From the NCBI GenBank assembly GCA_050012175.1, contig JBEKHR010000006.1, positions 1 to 64,000 of the forward strand: 64,000 nt of DNA, given 5' to 3'. Numbering within the stretch: the first letter of the stretch is position 1; each line of letters starts with the position of its first letter. The notes under the pieces were generated by a model. It searched no databases. It saw only the letters and a program-made list of their open reading frames with translations, and was not told the origin of the DNA. Positions 47,101-56,713 of this stretch are shown one piece after another. Source of the stretch: CAVROP01 sp050012175. GTDB lineage: Bacteria; Acidobacteriota; Terriglobia; UBA7540. Both the position numbers and the translations under genes were made by a program.

Positions 47101-47409
47101 CCGCCTTCCGGCTCCTGACTTCCGCAGTGCTACCACCGCTTCATCCTCCGCAAGGAAGAGCGTGTACCCCGGTCCTCGCGAGAGGAACTTCACGCGCGGG
47201 TCGGCTTGACCTAGGTTGGGCTCAAAACTCAGCAGGAGTTTGGCATGGGCAATCCGGGCGTGGCCAACTGGTTCGGCGGCGACGAGGGCGCGGTTGGGGT
47301 CATCCTTAACGCGGGCGACAAACAGAAGGAATAAGCCGAACGTGAATACGCTGGCGCGACGGCGAGTGACGAGCGCAAAGAGGGACATTGGCTTCTCCTC
47401 CCATGCCAT
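44129..47409 (-). pseudogene. 5' part of the giant SBBP / choice-of-anchor-D protein gene, split by a transposon
   Basis: About 1,090 host residues. A signal-like helix (TFGLFLLFVARV) is followed by an N-terminal domain (FEPNLGQADPRVKFLSRGPG; VRYENIYPGVDLVYYGKQGG). Then come about eight SBBP beta-propeller repeats of the form YSTYLGGSGEDYGTGIALD, then AYVTGYTNSTDFP. Two choice-of-anchor-D repeats precede the break; the rest are at 37978-41004. Four or more stretches of the N-terminal third are made of degenerate heptamer DNA (46283-47125). After the insertion the frame reads into the element and stops at 44092. The protein was presumably exported and surface-bound. Confidence 0.9.
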
Positions 47410-47748
47410 GGGAACCCGGAGTAAAACTGAATCTCACATTCACCTACTCCCTGTTCCCTCAACTTCCGATGCCACCGGACCCGGGGTCAAACTGAACCGG
47501 TGAATCTTTCTGTCCTCTGCTTATCGGCAGCGGAGCATTGGCGGATGAGGAGTTTCTTATTTGGGTTCGGAAAAAAAGTATTGGTATGTCATTGGGAGCA
47601 GAGAAGTCAGGATTCAGGAGTCAGGTGACAGGTATCGGGGACGAGTAGAAGGCGATTACCTCGAAAGCGGGGCAATTAGAAGATCCGCCGCATCTTGAAC
47701 TTCGGAATTCGGGTTCAACGCACTTCTGTTACAGGAAAGCAACCTCTC
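47410..47748. repeat. Intergenic region with 7-bp-period array
   Basis: Heptamers of the GGATTCA / GGAGTCA type at 47607-47640. CCCGGRGTMAAACTGAA occurs twice (near 47415 and 47481). No gene seen. Confidence 0.55.
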
Positions 47749-49380
47749 CTAAGATTTGCTGCCGTGCACAGGGGGGTGATCTTCGTGCTCGGTAATCTGC
47801 GGAAGCTTGGAGACGTCCCATCCGCCGCCCAGCGCTTTGATGAGAAGCACGCTGGAAGTCATTCGGCGCGTCAGGAGATCGACGGCGGCGCGCTCGTTGC
47901 TCAGGGCGGCGCTCTGCGCGGTAATGACCTCAAGATAAGTCACCAGTCCGCCCTTGTAACGGGTGGTGGAAAGCGCCAGTGAGAGTTCGGCTGACTGCAC
48001 GGCCTGACTCTGCTTCTTGCTTTCCTCATCGAGAATGCGCAGCCCGGCCAGGTTATCCTCGACCTCCTGGAAGGCGGTGAGGACGTTCTGGCGATAAGAA
48101 GCCACGTTCGCATCGTAAGCGGCCCAGGCTTGGTCCGTGTAGGCATGGCGGCGGCCGGCATCGTAAAGCGTTTCCAGCAACGTCGGGCCCACGGCAAAAA
48201 AGCGGCTGGGCCAGGCAAACCAGTTGGTGATCGAGGACCCTTCGAGGCCAGCCGCGGCGCTGAGAGTGAGCGTGGGGTAATAGGCCGTCTTGGCCACCCC
48301 GATTTCGGCGTTGGCGGCGGCCATGCGCCGTTCCGCGGCGGCGATGTCCGGCCGGCGCTGCAACAAATCGGAGGGGACTCCCGCCGGGATCTTGGGCGGG
48401 GGCATATCCAGCGGCGAGACGGGGATCGAGAAGGTCGATGCGGGCTGGCCTACGAGCGCGGCAATGGCATGTTCGAATTGGGCACGCTGCACTCCCACGT
48501 CGATGGCCTGTGCCTGGGTGGTTTCAAGCTGCGTCGCCGCTTGCGCCACTTCCACTTTGGCCGCCAGCCCGCCGTTATACCGGTTGGTGGTGAGGTCCAG
48601 AGCTTTCTGGTAGGCGACCACAGTGGAGTCAAGCAACTGCTTCTGCGCATCCAGCCCGCGCAGCGAAAAGTAATCCGCAGCCAACTCAGCGTGAATACTC
48701 AGCCGGGCGGTTTCCAAATCTGCCGCGCTGGCCCGGGCGCTGGCCGTGGCAGCTTGAACTGTGAGATGGATTCGCCCCCAGGCGTCCACCTCATAGGAAA
48801 GGTCAAAGGGCAATACGAAATCCCCCTGCGTTTGGCCATATTTGGGGCCGGGGTTGGGAGCATTCTTGGAATATTGTGCTCCGGTGATGTTAGGTCCGGC
48901 GCTGACCGTCGGGTACAGCCCCGACCGGTCGATTCGAATCTGGTCGCGTGCCTGGCGAAACTGCGCTTCCGCGACCTTCAGGTTTTGGTTTGAGACGTCG
49001 ACGCGCTCCTCAAGGGCATTCAACTGCGGATCGTTGAAGATTTCCCACCACTTTCCGCGAATCACCTGGTCCTGAGGTTGGGACGCTTTCCATTCGCTTT
49101 GCGGACCGGCCGCGCTGGGCGCAAGCTCCTTGTAGGCGGGTGGCGTCGGAACCGTGGGCTTTGCGTACTTGGGGCCGGGGGTACAAGCGTTGAACATGAA
49201 AAGGGCCGCGGCGAGGAAGGCGAATGGCCAAACGCCGACCGCGTTCCCCGTTCCCGCGAAGCGGGAAACCGTGAGTAGCCGTAGGTGAAACCTACGGGAA
49301 CGCAACCTCCAAGATGAATCCGGCCCTGAAGGGGCCGACCTCCGTCCCTCTTCACAAAACATAACGTTCAACGAATTCAA
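47749..49380 (-). CDS. RND efflux outer-membrane lipoprotein (NodT/OprM-like)
   Basis: A frame of 543 residues; the first 40 or so are unlikely to be translated, since the lipoprotein signal is VGVWPFAFLAAALFMFNAC. The mature protein starts CTPGPKYAKPTVPTPPAYKE, typical of OprM/NodT proteins. Two TolC-like halves follow, each with strands and long helices (LLQRRPDIAAAERRMAAANA is the family hallmark). It forms the outer-membrane and periplasmic tunnel of the pump encoded just upstream, 18 bases from the adaptor gene. Confidence 0.93.
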   Translation of the reverse strand: MNSLNVMFCEEGRRSAPSGPDSSWRLRSRRFHLRLLTVSRFAGTGNAVGVWPFAFLAAALFMFNACTPGPKYAKPTVPTPPAYKELAPSAAGPQSEWKASQPQDQVIRGKWWEIFNDPQLNALEERVDVSNQNLKVAEAQFRQARDQIRIDRSGLYPTVSAGPNITGAQYSKNAPNPGPKYGQTQGDFVLPFDLSYEVDAWGRIHLTVQAATASARASAADLETARLSIHAELAADYFSLRGLDAQKQLLDSTVVAYQKALDLTTNRYNGGLAAKVEVAQAATQLETTQAQAIDVGVQRAQFEHAIAALVGQPASTFSIPVSPLDMPPPKIPAGVPSDLLQRRPDIAAAERRMAAANAEIGVAKTAYYPTLTLSAAAGLEGSSITNWFAWPSRFFAVGPTLLETLYDAGRRHAYTDQAWAAYDANVASYRQNVLTAFQEVEDNLAGLRILDEESKKQSQAVQSAELSLALSTTRYKGGLVTYLEVITAQSAALSNERAAVDLLTRRMTSSVLLIKALGGGWDVSKLPQITEHEDHPPVHGSKS

Positions 49381-49398
49381 TTCCTGCCTCCACCCATC

Positions 49399-50631
49399 TC
49401 ACTCCGCGCCCCAAGAACCCGCGCCCGGGGTAGCGCTGCGGACCTCCTGACCTTCCACCAGCGAATCCGGCGGGTTCGTGATCACCCTTTCGTTTCCGTC
49501 GAGGCCCGATACCACTTCGACTTCCGTACCGAAGTCCCTGCCCAAGGTTATCGGAATAAGGAGAGCGTGGCCGTTGCGGACCACCCCCACGCGCAAGCCT
49601 TCCGAGCGAAAAATCAGGCTGGTTACCGGGATGACGACCGTCGAGGTGGCAGAGGAAAGCTTCAAATGGACTTCCGCGTAAGCCCCGGGGAGGATTTCGC
49701 CCGTGGGGTTGGCAACGTCTACCTCCGCAAGCAGGGTGCGGGATGGTTGGTCAATCGCTTCGGCGGTCCGCACCAGCTTGCCGGGAAAGCGGCGTCCGGG
49801 AAACTGCGGCATCGTCAAATAGGACTGGACGCCCGGGACCGCCGCGGGGGAATAAATCTGCGGCACATTGACGTAGACGCGCAGGGTGTGAATGGCCGCC
49901 ACATGAAACAATTCCTTGGCGCCGCTGCCGCTTCCGGAATCAATGAGCTGGCCGATATCGGTCTTGCGCTCCGTGAGCACCCCGTCGAAAGGCGCATAAA
50001 CCTTTTCAAAGGATTGCAACTGTTCCAGGCGCTTCACGTTGTCCGTGGCGGAGTCCACCATGGCCTTTTTGGCGTGAGCGTCACCCACGGCGTTATCAAC
50101 ATCCTGCTTGGCCACGGAATCGCTCTTCAGCAGGAACTCGTAGCGCGCGGCGGTGGTCTGCGCCAGGTCGTAGTTGGCCTTTGCCGTCGCCAGATCTGCC
50201 CGCGCCTGCTGGAGTTGCTGATCCAGTTCGGGAGTATCGATGTCCGCCAGGAGCTGGCCGTCCTTTACCCTCCCGCCGATGTCCACATACCAGCGCTTCA
50301 GGTAACCGTTCGTACGCGCGTAAATCGGCGCGTCGATGAAGGCCTGGATGTTTCCCGGCAATACGATTTCTTCTTGCGGCGCGCCTCGCTTGGGTTGAGC
50401 CAGCGAAACCGCGGGCACGGCGAGATCGCGCGTGTCGGTTTTCACGTCGGCAGCGGCACGGGCACGAGTGGTAATGCCCCTGTAAACGACGGCGCCCGCG
50501 ACAACTAAGAGAACCGCCAGCCCGAAGATGACTTTGCCCACCCCGGATGACGGGGGCCTTTGGCCCGGCAGGCCAGGACCCGCGTTCTGCCCGTCGCGGC
50601 TCTCAATGTCGAAACTTTCCTCAACGCTCAT
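49399..50631 (-). CDS. RND efflux periplasmic adaptor, membrane-anchored
   Basis: About 410 residues from the ATG at 50631, preceded by GGGAGGA. A cytoplasmic N-terminus leads to one membrane helix (KVIFGLAVLLVVAGAVVY). Then come lipoyl-type motifs (DAPIYARTNGYLKRWYVDIG; YAPFDGVLTERKTDIGQLID), a coiled coil and barrel domains. Such anchored adaptors occur in MexA/AcrA relatives. It connects the permease and the outer-membrane factor encoded on each side. Confidence 0.92.
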   Translation of the reverse strand: MSVEESFDIESRDGQNAGPGLPGQRPPSSGVGKVIFGLAVLLVVAGAVVYRGITTRARAAADVKTDTRDLAVPAVSLAQPKRGAPQEEIVLPGNIQAFIDAPIYARTNGYLKRWYVDIGGRVKDGQLLADIDTPELDQQLQQARADLATAKANYDLAQTTAARYEFLLKSDSVAKQDVDNAVGDAHAKKAMVDSATDNVKRLEQLQSFEKVYAPFDGVLTERKTDIGQLIDSGSGSGAKELFHVAAIHTLRVYVNVPQIYSPAAVPGVQSYLTMPQFPGRRFPGKLVRTAEAIDQPSRTLLAEVDVANPTGEILPGAYAEVHLKLSSATSTVVIPVTSLIFRSEGLRVGVVRNGHALLIPITLGRDFGTEVEVVSGLDGNERVITNPPDSLVEGQEVRSATPGAGSWGAE

Positions 50632-50639
50632 TACGTCCT

Positions 50640-50925
50640 CCCAGGATCGGGTCATCCGGTCATTGGGTCATCGGATCATTGGGCCATCAGGTCATCGGGT
50701 CATCGGGTCATTTAGTGATTTCCTGATTTGGCGATTTTGCAATTGAACACTACTGAACTCTTCGTAATTGGTCAATCACACCACCGGCAGATCACCCGAG
50801 TACTTCAATGACTCAATGGCCAGATGGCTCGATGGCCAGATCAGCCAATGACCCAATGAATCAATGGCTAAATGACCCGATGACTAAATGGCCCGATGAC
50901 CCGATGGCTCAATGGCTCGATCCTT
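50640..50925. repeat. 8-bp-period arrays at the permease gene 3' end
   Basis: Two arrays: 50651-50712 (GGTCATCG / GGTCATTG types) and 50800-50922 (GATGACCC / AATGGCTC types). The second runs into the last 13 or so codons of the permease gene, giving its Arg/Pro/His tail. Confidence 0.75.
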
Positions 50926-53900
50926 TCGTGAGCCGTGCACAACGCTGAACACGGTGGGAACAAAGAAAAGCGTAGCCACGGTGGCAAACAGCAGGCCGCC
51001 GATCACCGCCCGGCCCAGTGGGGCGTTTTGCTCGCCACCCTCACCCATGCCCAGTGCCATGGGCACCATGCCGATAATCATGGCCAGCGCCGTCATGATG
51101 ACGGGGCGAAAACGCGTGAACCCCGCCTCCAGCGCCGCCACCGTGGCATTGACGCCCTCTTGCAATAGTTCCTTGGCAAAACTCACCACCAGAATGCTGT
51201 TGGCCGTGGCGACTCCCACACACATGATGGCGCCGATCATGGCCGGCACGCTGAAGGTAGTGTGAGTTGCGAACAGGAACCAGAGGATCCCCGCCAGCCC
51301 CGTCGGCAATGCGGAGATAATGATCAGCGGGTCCAGCCAGGATTGGAAGTTCACCACGATCAGGAGATAAACCAGCGCAATCGAAAAGACCAGCCCGGCC
51401 AGCAGTCCCGAGAAGGATGAGCGCATGGTATCAATCTGCCCGCGCACAATGGTGCGCGAGCCGCGCGGCAGATCCTTCTGGCTCTCGCCCACCATGCGGT
51501 CGAGGTCGCCCGCCACCCCCCCCAAGTCCCTCCCCTGCACGGAACCGTAAATGTTGACTACAGGTTGAACGTTATAATGCGAGACCGCGGCCAGCGAAGC
51601 GCCGCGGGTGATGGTGGCCAGATTACCCAGGATCTGGGGGGGAGCACCGCTGGAATTCGAGATGGGAATGTTTTGGAGATCCTGGAGCGAGTCCACCCGG
51701 TATTGTGGCGTCTGAGTGGTGACGCTGTAGCTCACGCCGGTCCGCGGGTCCAACCAGAAGGTGGGAGAAGTCTGGAAGCTCCCGCTCAGGGAAATCAGCA
51801 AGTCGCTGGCGACGTTGCTGGTCGTAAAACCTACCTGCGCCGTCCGGGTTCGGTCAATGTCAACCTGGAGCCGGGGCAGGTTGAAAGGTTCCTGAATGCG
51901 CAAGTCAACCGCGCCGGGAATGTATTTGAGTTTACGCATCAGCCCCTCGGCGAATCGCCGATTGGCGGTCAGGTTTTGGCCCACCACCTGAACATTGATG
52001 GGCGCAGGGAGGCCGAAATTCAGAATCTGGCTGACCATGTCCGAGGGCAGGACGTAAAACGTTACGCCAGGAAATTCCTGAACCAATTTGAGCCGCAGCC
52101 TGCGGACGTACTCCGCCGTGGGGTGATGGTCTTCAGACAGCGCCACCATAATGTCAGCATCCCCAGTGCCGATAGGAGCCGAGTTGCTGTAAACAAGATT
52201 CACGCCGCTGTACGGCAACCCTATGTTATCGATAATGCTGGTGACTTCCTTGGGAGGAATCTCTTCCCGAATGGAACTCTCCACGTGATCGCAAAGCCGC
52301 GCCGTCTCCTCGATGCGCGTGCCGGTAGGAGCGCGCAAGTGCAGGGTGAACTGACCACTGTCAACCTTGGGGAAAAAGTCCTGGCCAATCCAGGGAATCA
52401 GCAAAAACGAAGCCGCGGCGGCGCCTAAAACCCCCACCGCCAGCCAGGCGCGATGGTGCAGGCAAGCCCTCAGCCCACGCTTGTAATTTCCGCGCCAGCG
52501 CTCGAAGGCGTGCTCAAATCTGATTTGCAGGCGTGCCAAAAAGTGGCGCTGGGCCTGCGCCGCCAGACTCGCCGCATCCGCATCATGCTCGTGCCCGCGC
52601 AACAAATACCGCGCCATGGTCGGCACCAAGGTCCGGGACAGGAGGTAAGACGCCAGCATGGCGAAACTTACCGCCTCCGCCAGAGGGATAAAGAGGTGCC
52701 GGGCGACCCCGGTCAGGAAAAACATGGGCACGAAAACAATGCAGATGGCGAGGGTCGAGACAAAAGCCGGGACGGCAATCTGCGCCGAGCCATCGAGAAT
52801 TGCCTGTTGAAGCTCTTTCCCCATGGCGATGTAGCGGCTGATGTTTTCGATTGCAACCGTGGCGTCATCCACCAGAATCCCCACCGCTAAAGCAAATCCC
52901 CCCAACGTCATGATGTTGATGGTTTCCCCGAGCGCACTGAGCACCACCAGGGAGGTTAGGATGGAAAGCGGGATGGAGACCGCGATAATGATGGTGCTCC
53001 GCCAGCTCCCTAAGAACAGCAGAATCATCGCCGCGGTAAGGAGAGAGGCAATAAGAGCTTCCCTCACTACACCTTTAATGGCGGCCCTCACGAAAATGGA
53101 CTGGTCATTTAAATAGTGGATTTGCAATTGCGGCGGCAAACCCTTCTGAATGGCCGGCAGCTCCGCTTTAATTCGGGAGATGATATCCAGAGTCGAGGCA
53201 TTCCCGGTTTTCATCGCCGTCATCAATGCCGCCCTTTGGCCGTTGACGCGCACGATGTTGGTCTGGGGCGGGAAACCATCGCGCACATAGGCGACGTCGC
53301 GAATATAAATGACGGTGTTCCCGGAGGTTTTTACCGGCAAATCGTTGAGTTCTGCCGTAGTCAGCGGGCTGCTGTTGGTCTCCACATCATACTCATACGG
53401 GCCTATTTTGGAAGTCCCGGAAGGAAGAATCAGATTTTGAGTGCTGATGGCGCTGACGACGTCCGCCGGAGAGAGTCCCTTGGCCTGCAAGGCGGCAGTG
53501 TTAAGGTCCACCTGCACTTGGCGTTGCTTTCCCCCGTAGGGCCATGGTATGGCGGCGCCTTCCACGTCGGCCAGTTGGACGCGGATGAAGTTCGCGCCCA
53601 AGTCAAACAACCGCTGCTCAGAAAGCCCTTGCCCGGAAAGTCCCAATTGCAGAATGGGCACCGTGGATGCGCTGTACTGCATAATAAACGGAGGGGTGGT
53701 GCCGGGCGGCAATTGCCGAAGCTGTGTCTGCGACATTGCCGTCACCTGGCTCATCGCCATGGCAATGTTGGCGCCCGGCTGGAAGAAAATCTTAATGACG
53801 GCGATGCCATTCAGCGATTCGGACTCGATGTGCTCAATGTCATTCACCGTCAAGGTGAGAGCACGTTGGTTGATAACCGCGATTCGGTTCGCCATCTGGT

Positions 53901-54069
53901 CAGCAGAGAGGCCCGTGTAGCCCCACAGGACGGTTACAACCGGGATGTTGATGTTGGGAAAAATATCCTCGGGGGTGCGAATGATCGATAGGTCGCCCAA
54001 AATCATGATGACTATAGCCATCACTATGAAAGTGTATGGCCGTCGTAAGGCTAATCGGACAATCCACAT
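50884..54069 (-). CDS. RND efflux permease (HAE1/AcrB-like)
   Basis: A 1,061-residue pump with N-terminal MWIVRLALRRPYTFIVMAIV and the helix-4 motif GGFALAVGILVDDATVAIEN. Later marks are AAKELLQEGV-type (FAKELLQEGVNATVAALEAG) and TRFRPVIMTALAMIIGMVPM. The large periplasmic loops suggest organic substrates rather than metals. The C-terminal residues after VFSVVHGSRKDR are encoded by an octamer array. Order in the operon: LysR, permease, adaptor, outer-membrane factor, all on the minus strand. Confidence 0.93.
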   Translation of the reverse strand: MWIVRLALRRPYTFIVMAIVIMILGDLSIIRTPEDIFPNINIPVVTVLWGYTGLSADQMANRIAVINQRALTLTVNDIEHIESESLNGIAVIKIFFQPGANIAMAMSQVTAMSQTQLRQLPPGTTPPFIMQYSASTVPILQLGLSGQGLSEQRLFDLGANFIRVQLADVEGAAIPWPYGGKQRQVQVDLNTAALQAKGLSPADVVSAISTQNLILPSGTSKIGPYEYDVETNSSPLTTAELNDLPVKTSGNTVIYIRDVAYVRDGFPPQTNIVRVNGQRAALMTAMKTGNASTLDIISRIKAELPAIQKGLPPQLQIHYLNDQSIFVRAAIKGVVREALIASLLTAAMILLFLGSWRSTIIIAVSIPLSILTSLVVLSALGETINIMTLGGFALAVGILVDDATVAIENISRYIAMGKELQQAILDGSAQIAVPAFVSTLAICIVFVPMFFLTGVARHLFIPLAEAVSFAMLASYLLSRTLVPTMARYLLRGHEHDADAASLAAQAQRHFLARLQIRFEHAFERWRGNYKRGLRACLHHRAWLAVGVLGAAAASFLLIPWIGQDFFPKVDSGQFTLHLRAPTGTRIEETARLCDHVESSIREEIPPKEVTSIIDNIGLPYSGVNLVYSNSAPIGTGDADIMVALSEDHHPTAEYVRRLRLKLVQEFPGVTFYVLPSDMVSQILNFGLPAPINVQVVGQNLTANRRFAEGLMRKLKYIPGAVDLRIQEPFNLPRLQVDIDRTRTAQVGFTTSNVASDLLISLSGSFQTSPTFWLDPRTGVSYSVTTQTPQYRVDSLQDLQNIPISNSSGAPPQILGNLATITRGASLAAVSHYNVQPVVNIYGSVQGRDLGGVAGDLDRMVGESQKDLPRGSRTIVRGQIDTMRSSFSGLLAGLVFSIALVYLLIVVNFQSWLDPLIIISALPTGLAGILWFLFATHTTFSVPAMIGAIMCVGVATANSILVVSFAKELLQEGVNATVAALEAGFTRFRPVIMTALAMIIGMVPMALGMGEGGEQNAPLGRAVIGGLLFATVATLFFVPTVFSVVHGSRKDRAIEPSGHRAI

Positions 54070-54122
54070 AACGCTAAGATTGCTCCCACATTCCTTGTAT
54101 CGCTACCGAACCTCGGCCGGAT

Positions 54123-55022
54123 CTATTTCACCAAGGCACTTTGATGTGCCGTTTCGCGAACCACCTGAAGGAACGCGTGTAAAACCTCAGACTGGTCATC
54201 CCGGCACCAGGCAACGGCGATTTCAACAGTGGGCGCAGGCTCGGGTAGGCACTTGAAAACTACACCCCGGCCGCCCATTTGGGTGACGGACTCCGTAACC
54301 AGGGTGACGCCCATTCCGGCCGCCACCAAGTTGAGAATCGTCTGGAGCTGGCTCGCTTCCGCGCCTACGCGAAGGCTGAATCCGGCCCGCCTGCACAGCC
54401 CAGCCACTTGATCATAAAAGCCGGGGGCGAGCTGACGCGGGGGCAACAGAAAGGCCTCCCCCGCCAGATCGCGAAAGGTAATATGATCGTTCTCGGCGAG
54501 CGGATGGTGCTCCGGAAGCGCTACAACCAGCCTTTCTTCCAGGATCGGCTCAAACGAGAGCAGATCGTCACGGACCGGCAACCGCAACAGGCCCACATGG
54601 ACTCGCCTCTGGCGCAGGCTTTGGATGAGCTCGGAAGTTTTCATCTCGTGGAGCTCAATTTCCACGCCAGGAAAGCGCTCGCGAAAGACTTTGAGGAAGG
54701 CAGGCAACAGGCTATAGGTTGCAGCGCCCAGAAATCCGATGGCCAGCCTCCCAAACTCCCCGCGGCTCGCCCGCTGGGCCACCTCGACAGCGTGATTCAG
54801 TTGGGTGAGGGTCACGCGAGCTTCGTCAAGGAAGGCCCGACCGGGTTCGGTAAGCTGGACGCGCCGTTTGGTGCGGTGTAAGAGCTGAACTCCTAGTTCC
54901 AGCTCCAGCCGGCGGATTTGCTGGCTCAAGGGCGGTTGGGCCATACCCAGCCTCTGAGCCGCTCGGCCAAAATGTAGCTCTTCTGCGACCGCAACAAAAT
55001 AGCGCAAATGCCGGAGTTCCAC
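54123..55022 (-). CDS. LysR family transcriptional regulator
   Basis: About 299 residues from GTG at 55022 (MELRHLRYFVAVAEELHFGR); an ATG 30 bases upstream is possible. The winged HTH is AAQRLGMAQPPLSQQIRRLE. The effector domain resembles the BenM/CatM/TfdR group (AIGFLGAATYSLLPAFLKVF). It is the first gene before the efflux operon on the same strand, 53 bases from the permease gene, so it probably controls that operon in response to a small molecule. The inducer is unknown. Confidence 0.92.
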   Translation of the reverse strand: MELRHLRYFVAVAEELHFGRAAQRLGMAQPPLSQQIRRLELELGVQLLHRTKRRVQLTEPGRAFLDEARVTLTQLNHAVEVAQRASRGEFGRLAIGFLGAATYSLLPAFLKVFRERFPGVEIELHEMKTSELIQSLRQRRVHVGLLRLPVRDDLLSFEPILEERLVVALPEHHPLAENDHITFRDLAGEAFLLPPRQLAPGFYDQVAGLCRRAGFSLRVGAEASQLQTILNLVAAGMGVTLVTESVTQMGGRGVVFKCLPEPAPTVEIAVAWCRDDQSEVLHAFLQVVRETAHQSALVK

Positions 55023-55294
55023 GTGTAATACCTGCAAGGTCTTAATATACAACGACTATTATTTTATTCATACTCAAAATTTCGCGCGCAGACTGCTACC
55101 CTATGCGCCAGGAGTGCCTTGCGGCTTCATTAGGCATTGGTGGAAGCCAAAGAGAATCTACCTCTTGCGGAAGGCCCTTACTCAGCGGGATCGGAAACAT
55201 CCTCTGCCTTTCCCAGGGTTCGCGGCGAACGCGGCGGGGTGCGCACGATGGAAAAAGTCAGACTCTTCGGCTGGCAGGACTAGGGGGAAAACCC

Positions 55295-56254
55295 TTACGA
55301 ACTGCCGATCAGGATTCCAGCGAGGAACACCAGCACTCCACCCACAACAACTTGGAACGCAGCGGCAAGGAAGGGGGTATCCATGTAGCGGTGACGCACG
55401 AAGCTGATGGCCGCGAGCTCAGCGGCCACGATCGCAACAGCCACGCTAGTGGCGACCCTGAAATCAGAAATAAGGAAAGGCAGCGTGTGCCCGATCCCTC
55501 CGGCGGTGGTCATCAGCCCGCAGATAAGTCCCCGCACCCAAGGGCGGCCGCGCCCGGTAAGGGAGCCATCGTCCGAGAGAGCCTCGGCGAAACCCATGGA
55601 AATCCCTGCCCCAACGGAGGCGGCGAGGCCGACCAGAAAAGCGTCCCAGCTCTTGTGCGTGGCGAAGGCGGCGGCGAACAGTGGCGCCAGAGTGGAAACG
55701 GAGCCGTCCATCAAACCCGCCAGACCCGGCTGGACAATCTGGAGCATGAACAGGCGGCGTTGTGCCGCTTCCTCCTGCGCTCGGGTCTCCGGCGTGAGGT
55801 GCTTCATCTCGAGTGATTCAGCAAGGGCAGAGTGTTTGCGCTCGGCCTCCGCCAAGTCGCCCAGCAGCTTCCGGGTGGAGGCGTCCGTCACTCTCTCCAG
55901 GGCGCGCTCGTAAAACCGCCGGGTCTCCAGTTCCATGATCTCCGCTTGCTTCCGCACTACATCAATGCGCAGCGGCCGGATGAGCCAGACGGGACGGCGA
56001 TCCACGAACCCTTTCACGTCCTGGCGGCGGATCAGGGGAATATGCTCGCCGAAGCGCTGCCGGTAAGTCTCAATCAGGCTCCGGCGATGCCCGGATTCCT
56101 CCTTCTGCATCTCCTCAAACATCTGCGCCGTGGCAGGGTAACTCTCGCGCAGGCCGTCGACGAAATCGCCATAAATGCGGCCGTCTTCCTCTTCCAGGGC
56201 GATGGCCAGGGCGAGGATTTCCCGTTCGGAGAGGTCTTTGAAATTTCGCGCCAT
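55295..56254 (-). CDS. mbfA: Membrane-bound ferritin / VIT1-type iron exporter
   Basis: A 319-residue fusion. Residues 1-155 are a ferritin-like (erythrin) four-helix domain with metal ligands ALEEEDGRIYGDF, MQKEESGHRR, ETRRFYERAL and EAERKHSALAE. Residues 170-319 form a VIT1/CCC1-type membrane domain (GLMDGSVSTLAPLFAAAFAT; GAGISMGFAEALSDDG). This order matches MbfA of rhizobia, which exports iron and protects from peroxide. It stands alone; no clear Fur or Irr box was seen. The start lacks a strong ribosome site. Confidence 0.9.
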   Translation of the reverse strand: MARNFKDLSEREILALAIALEEEDGRIYGDFVDGLRESYPATAQMFEEMQKEESGHRRSLIETYRQRFGEHIPLIRRQDVKGFVDRRPVWLIRPLRIDVVRKQAEIMELETRRFYERALERVTDASTRKLLGDLAEAERKHSALAESLEMKHLTPETRAQEEAAQRRLFMLQIVQPGLAGLMDGSVSTLAPLFAAAFATHKSWDAFLVGLAASVGAGISMGFAEALSDDGSLTGRGRPWVRGLICGLMTTAGGIGHTLPFLISDFRVATSVAVAIVAAELAAISFVRHRYMDTPFLAAAFQVVVGGVLVFLAGILIGSS

Positions 56255-56713
56255 GAACGTGCGTCCAACGTAGCGCGGACCTCCGGTATTGAGGTCCGCG
56301 GCCCTTCTCTGGTGATGCGTTCGCCGTTTTGTATTCTAACACTTATAGCGCGGGTGTCTCGCCCGCAGTGGCGGGAGCGTCACCCTCCCGCACGCAAGAA
56401 GCTTACAAATGCGGGAGCGCAGCGACCGCCTTGGAGTGCGGCAGCGAAGCCTGCGCAGCTGCCGCCTGCAAGAGGGTGAGGGCAGGATGGCCGCGCCCTG
56501 GAGTTTCTACATTTGTTTTGCGATTTTTTCGGCCCTGCGCAGACCCCTGCCCTCTCCCCTTTGGGGGAGAGGGTGGACCGCCCCCCGGCGTTTTCTTCAG
56601 CCGGGGCGGGCCGGGTGAGGGGGTCACCCGCGTGTCGCGCTTCCATACGCCGAGTGTCCCAGGCGGCAAGAATTGGCGTATACTTTCCCCACTTCGTCAA
56701 GGAGGAATCATTC
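56255..56713. repeat. Intergenic region with dispersed repeat copy 3
   Basis: At 56430-56470 a GGAGTGCGGCAGCG palindrome piece resembles the large inverted repeat near 434. At 56550-56623 is the third CTCTCCC...GGGAGAGGGTGG...GGGCCGGGTGAGGGGG repeat. No gene seen. Confidence 0.7.
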
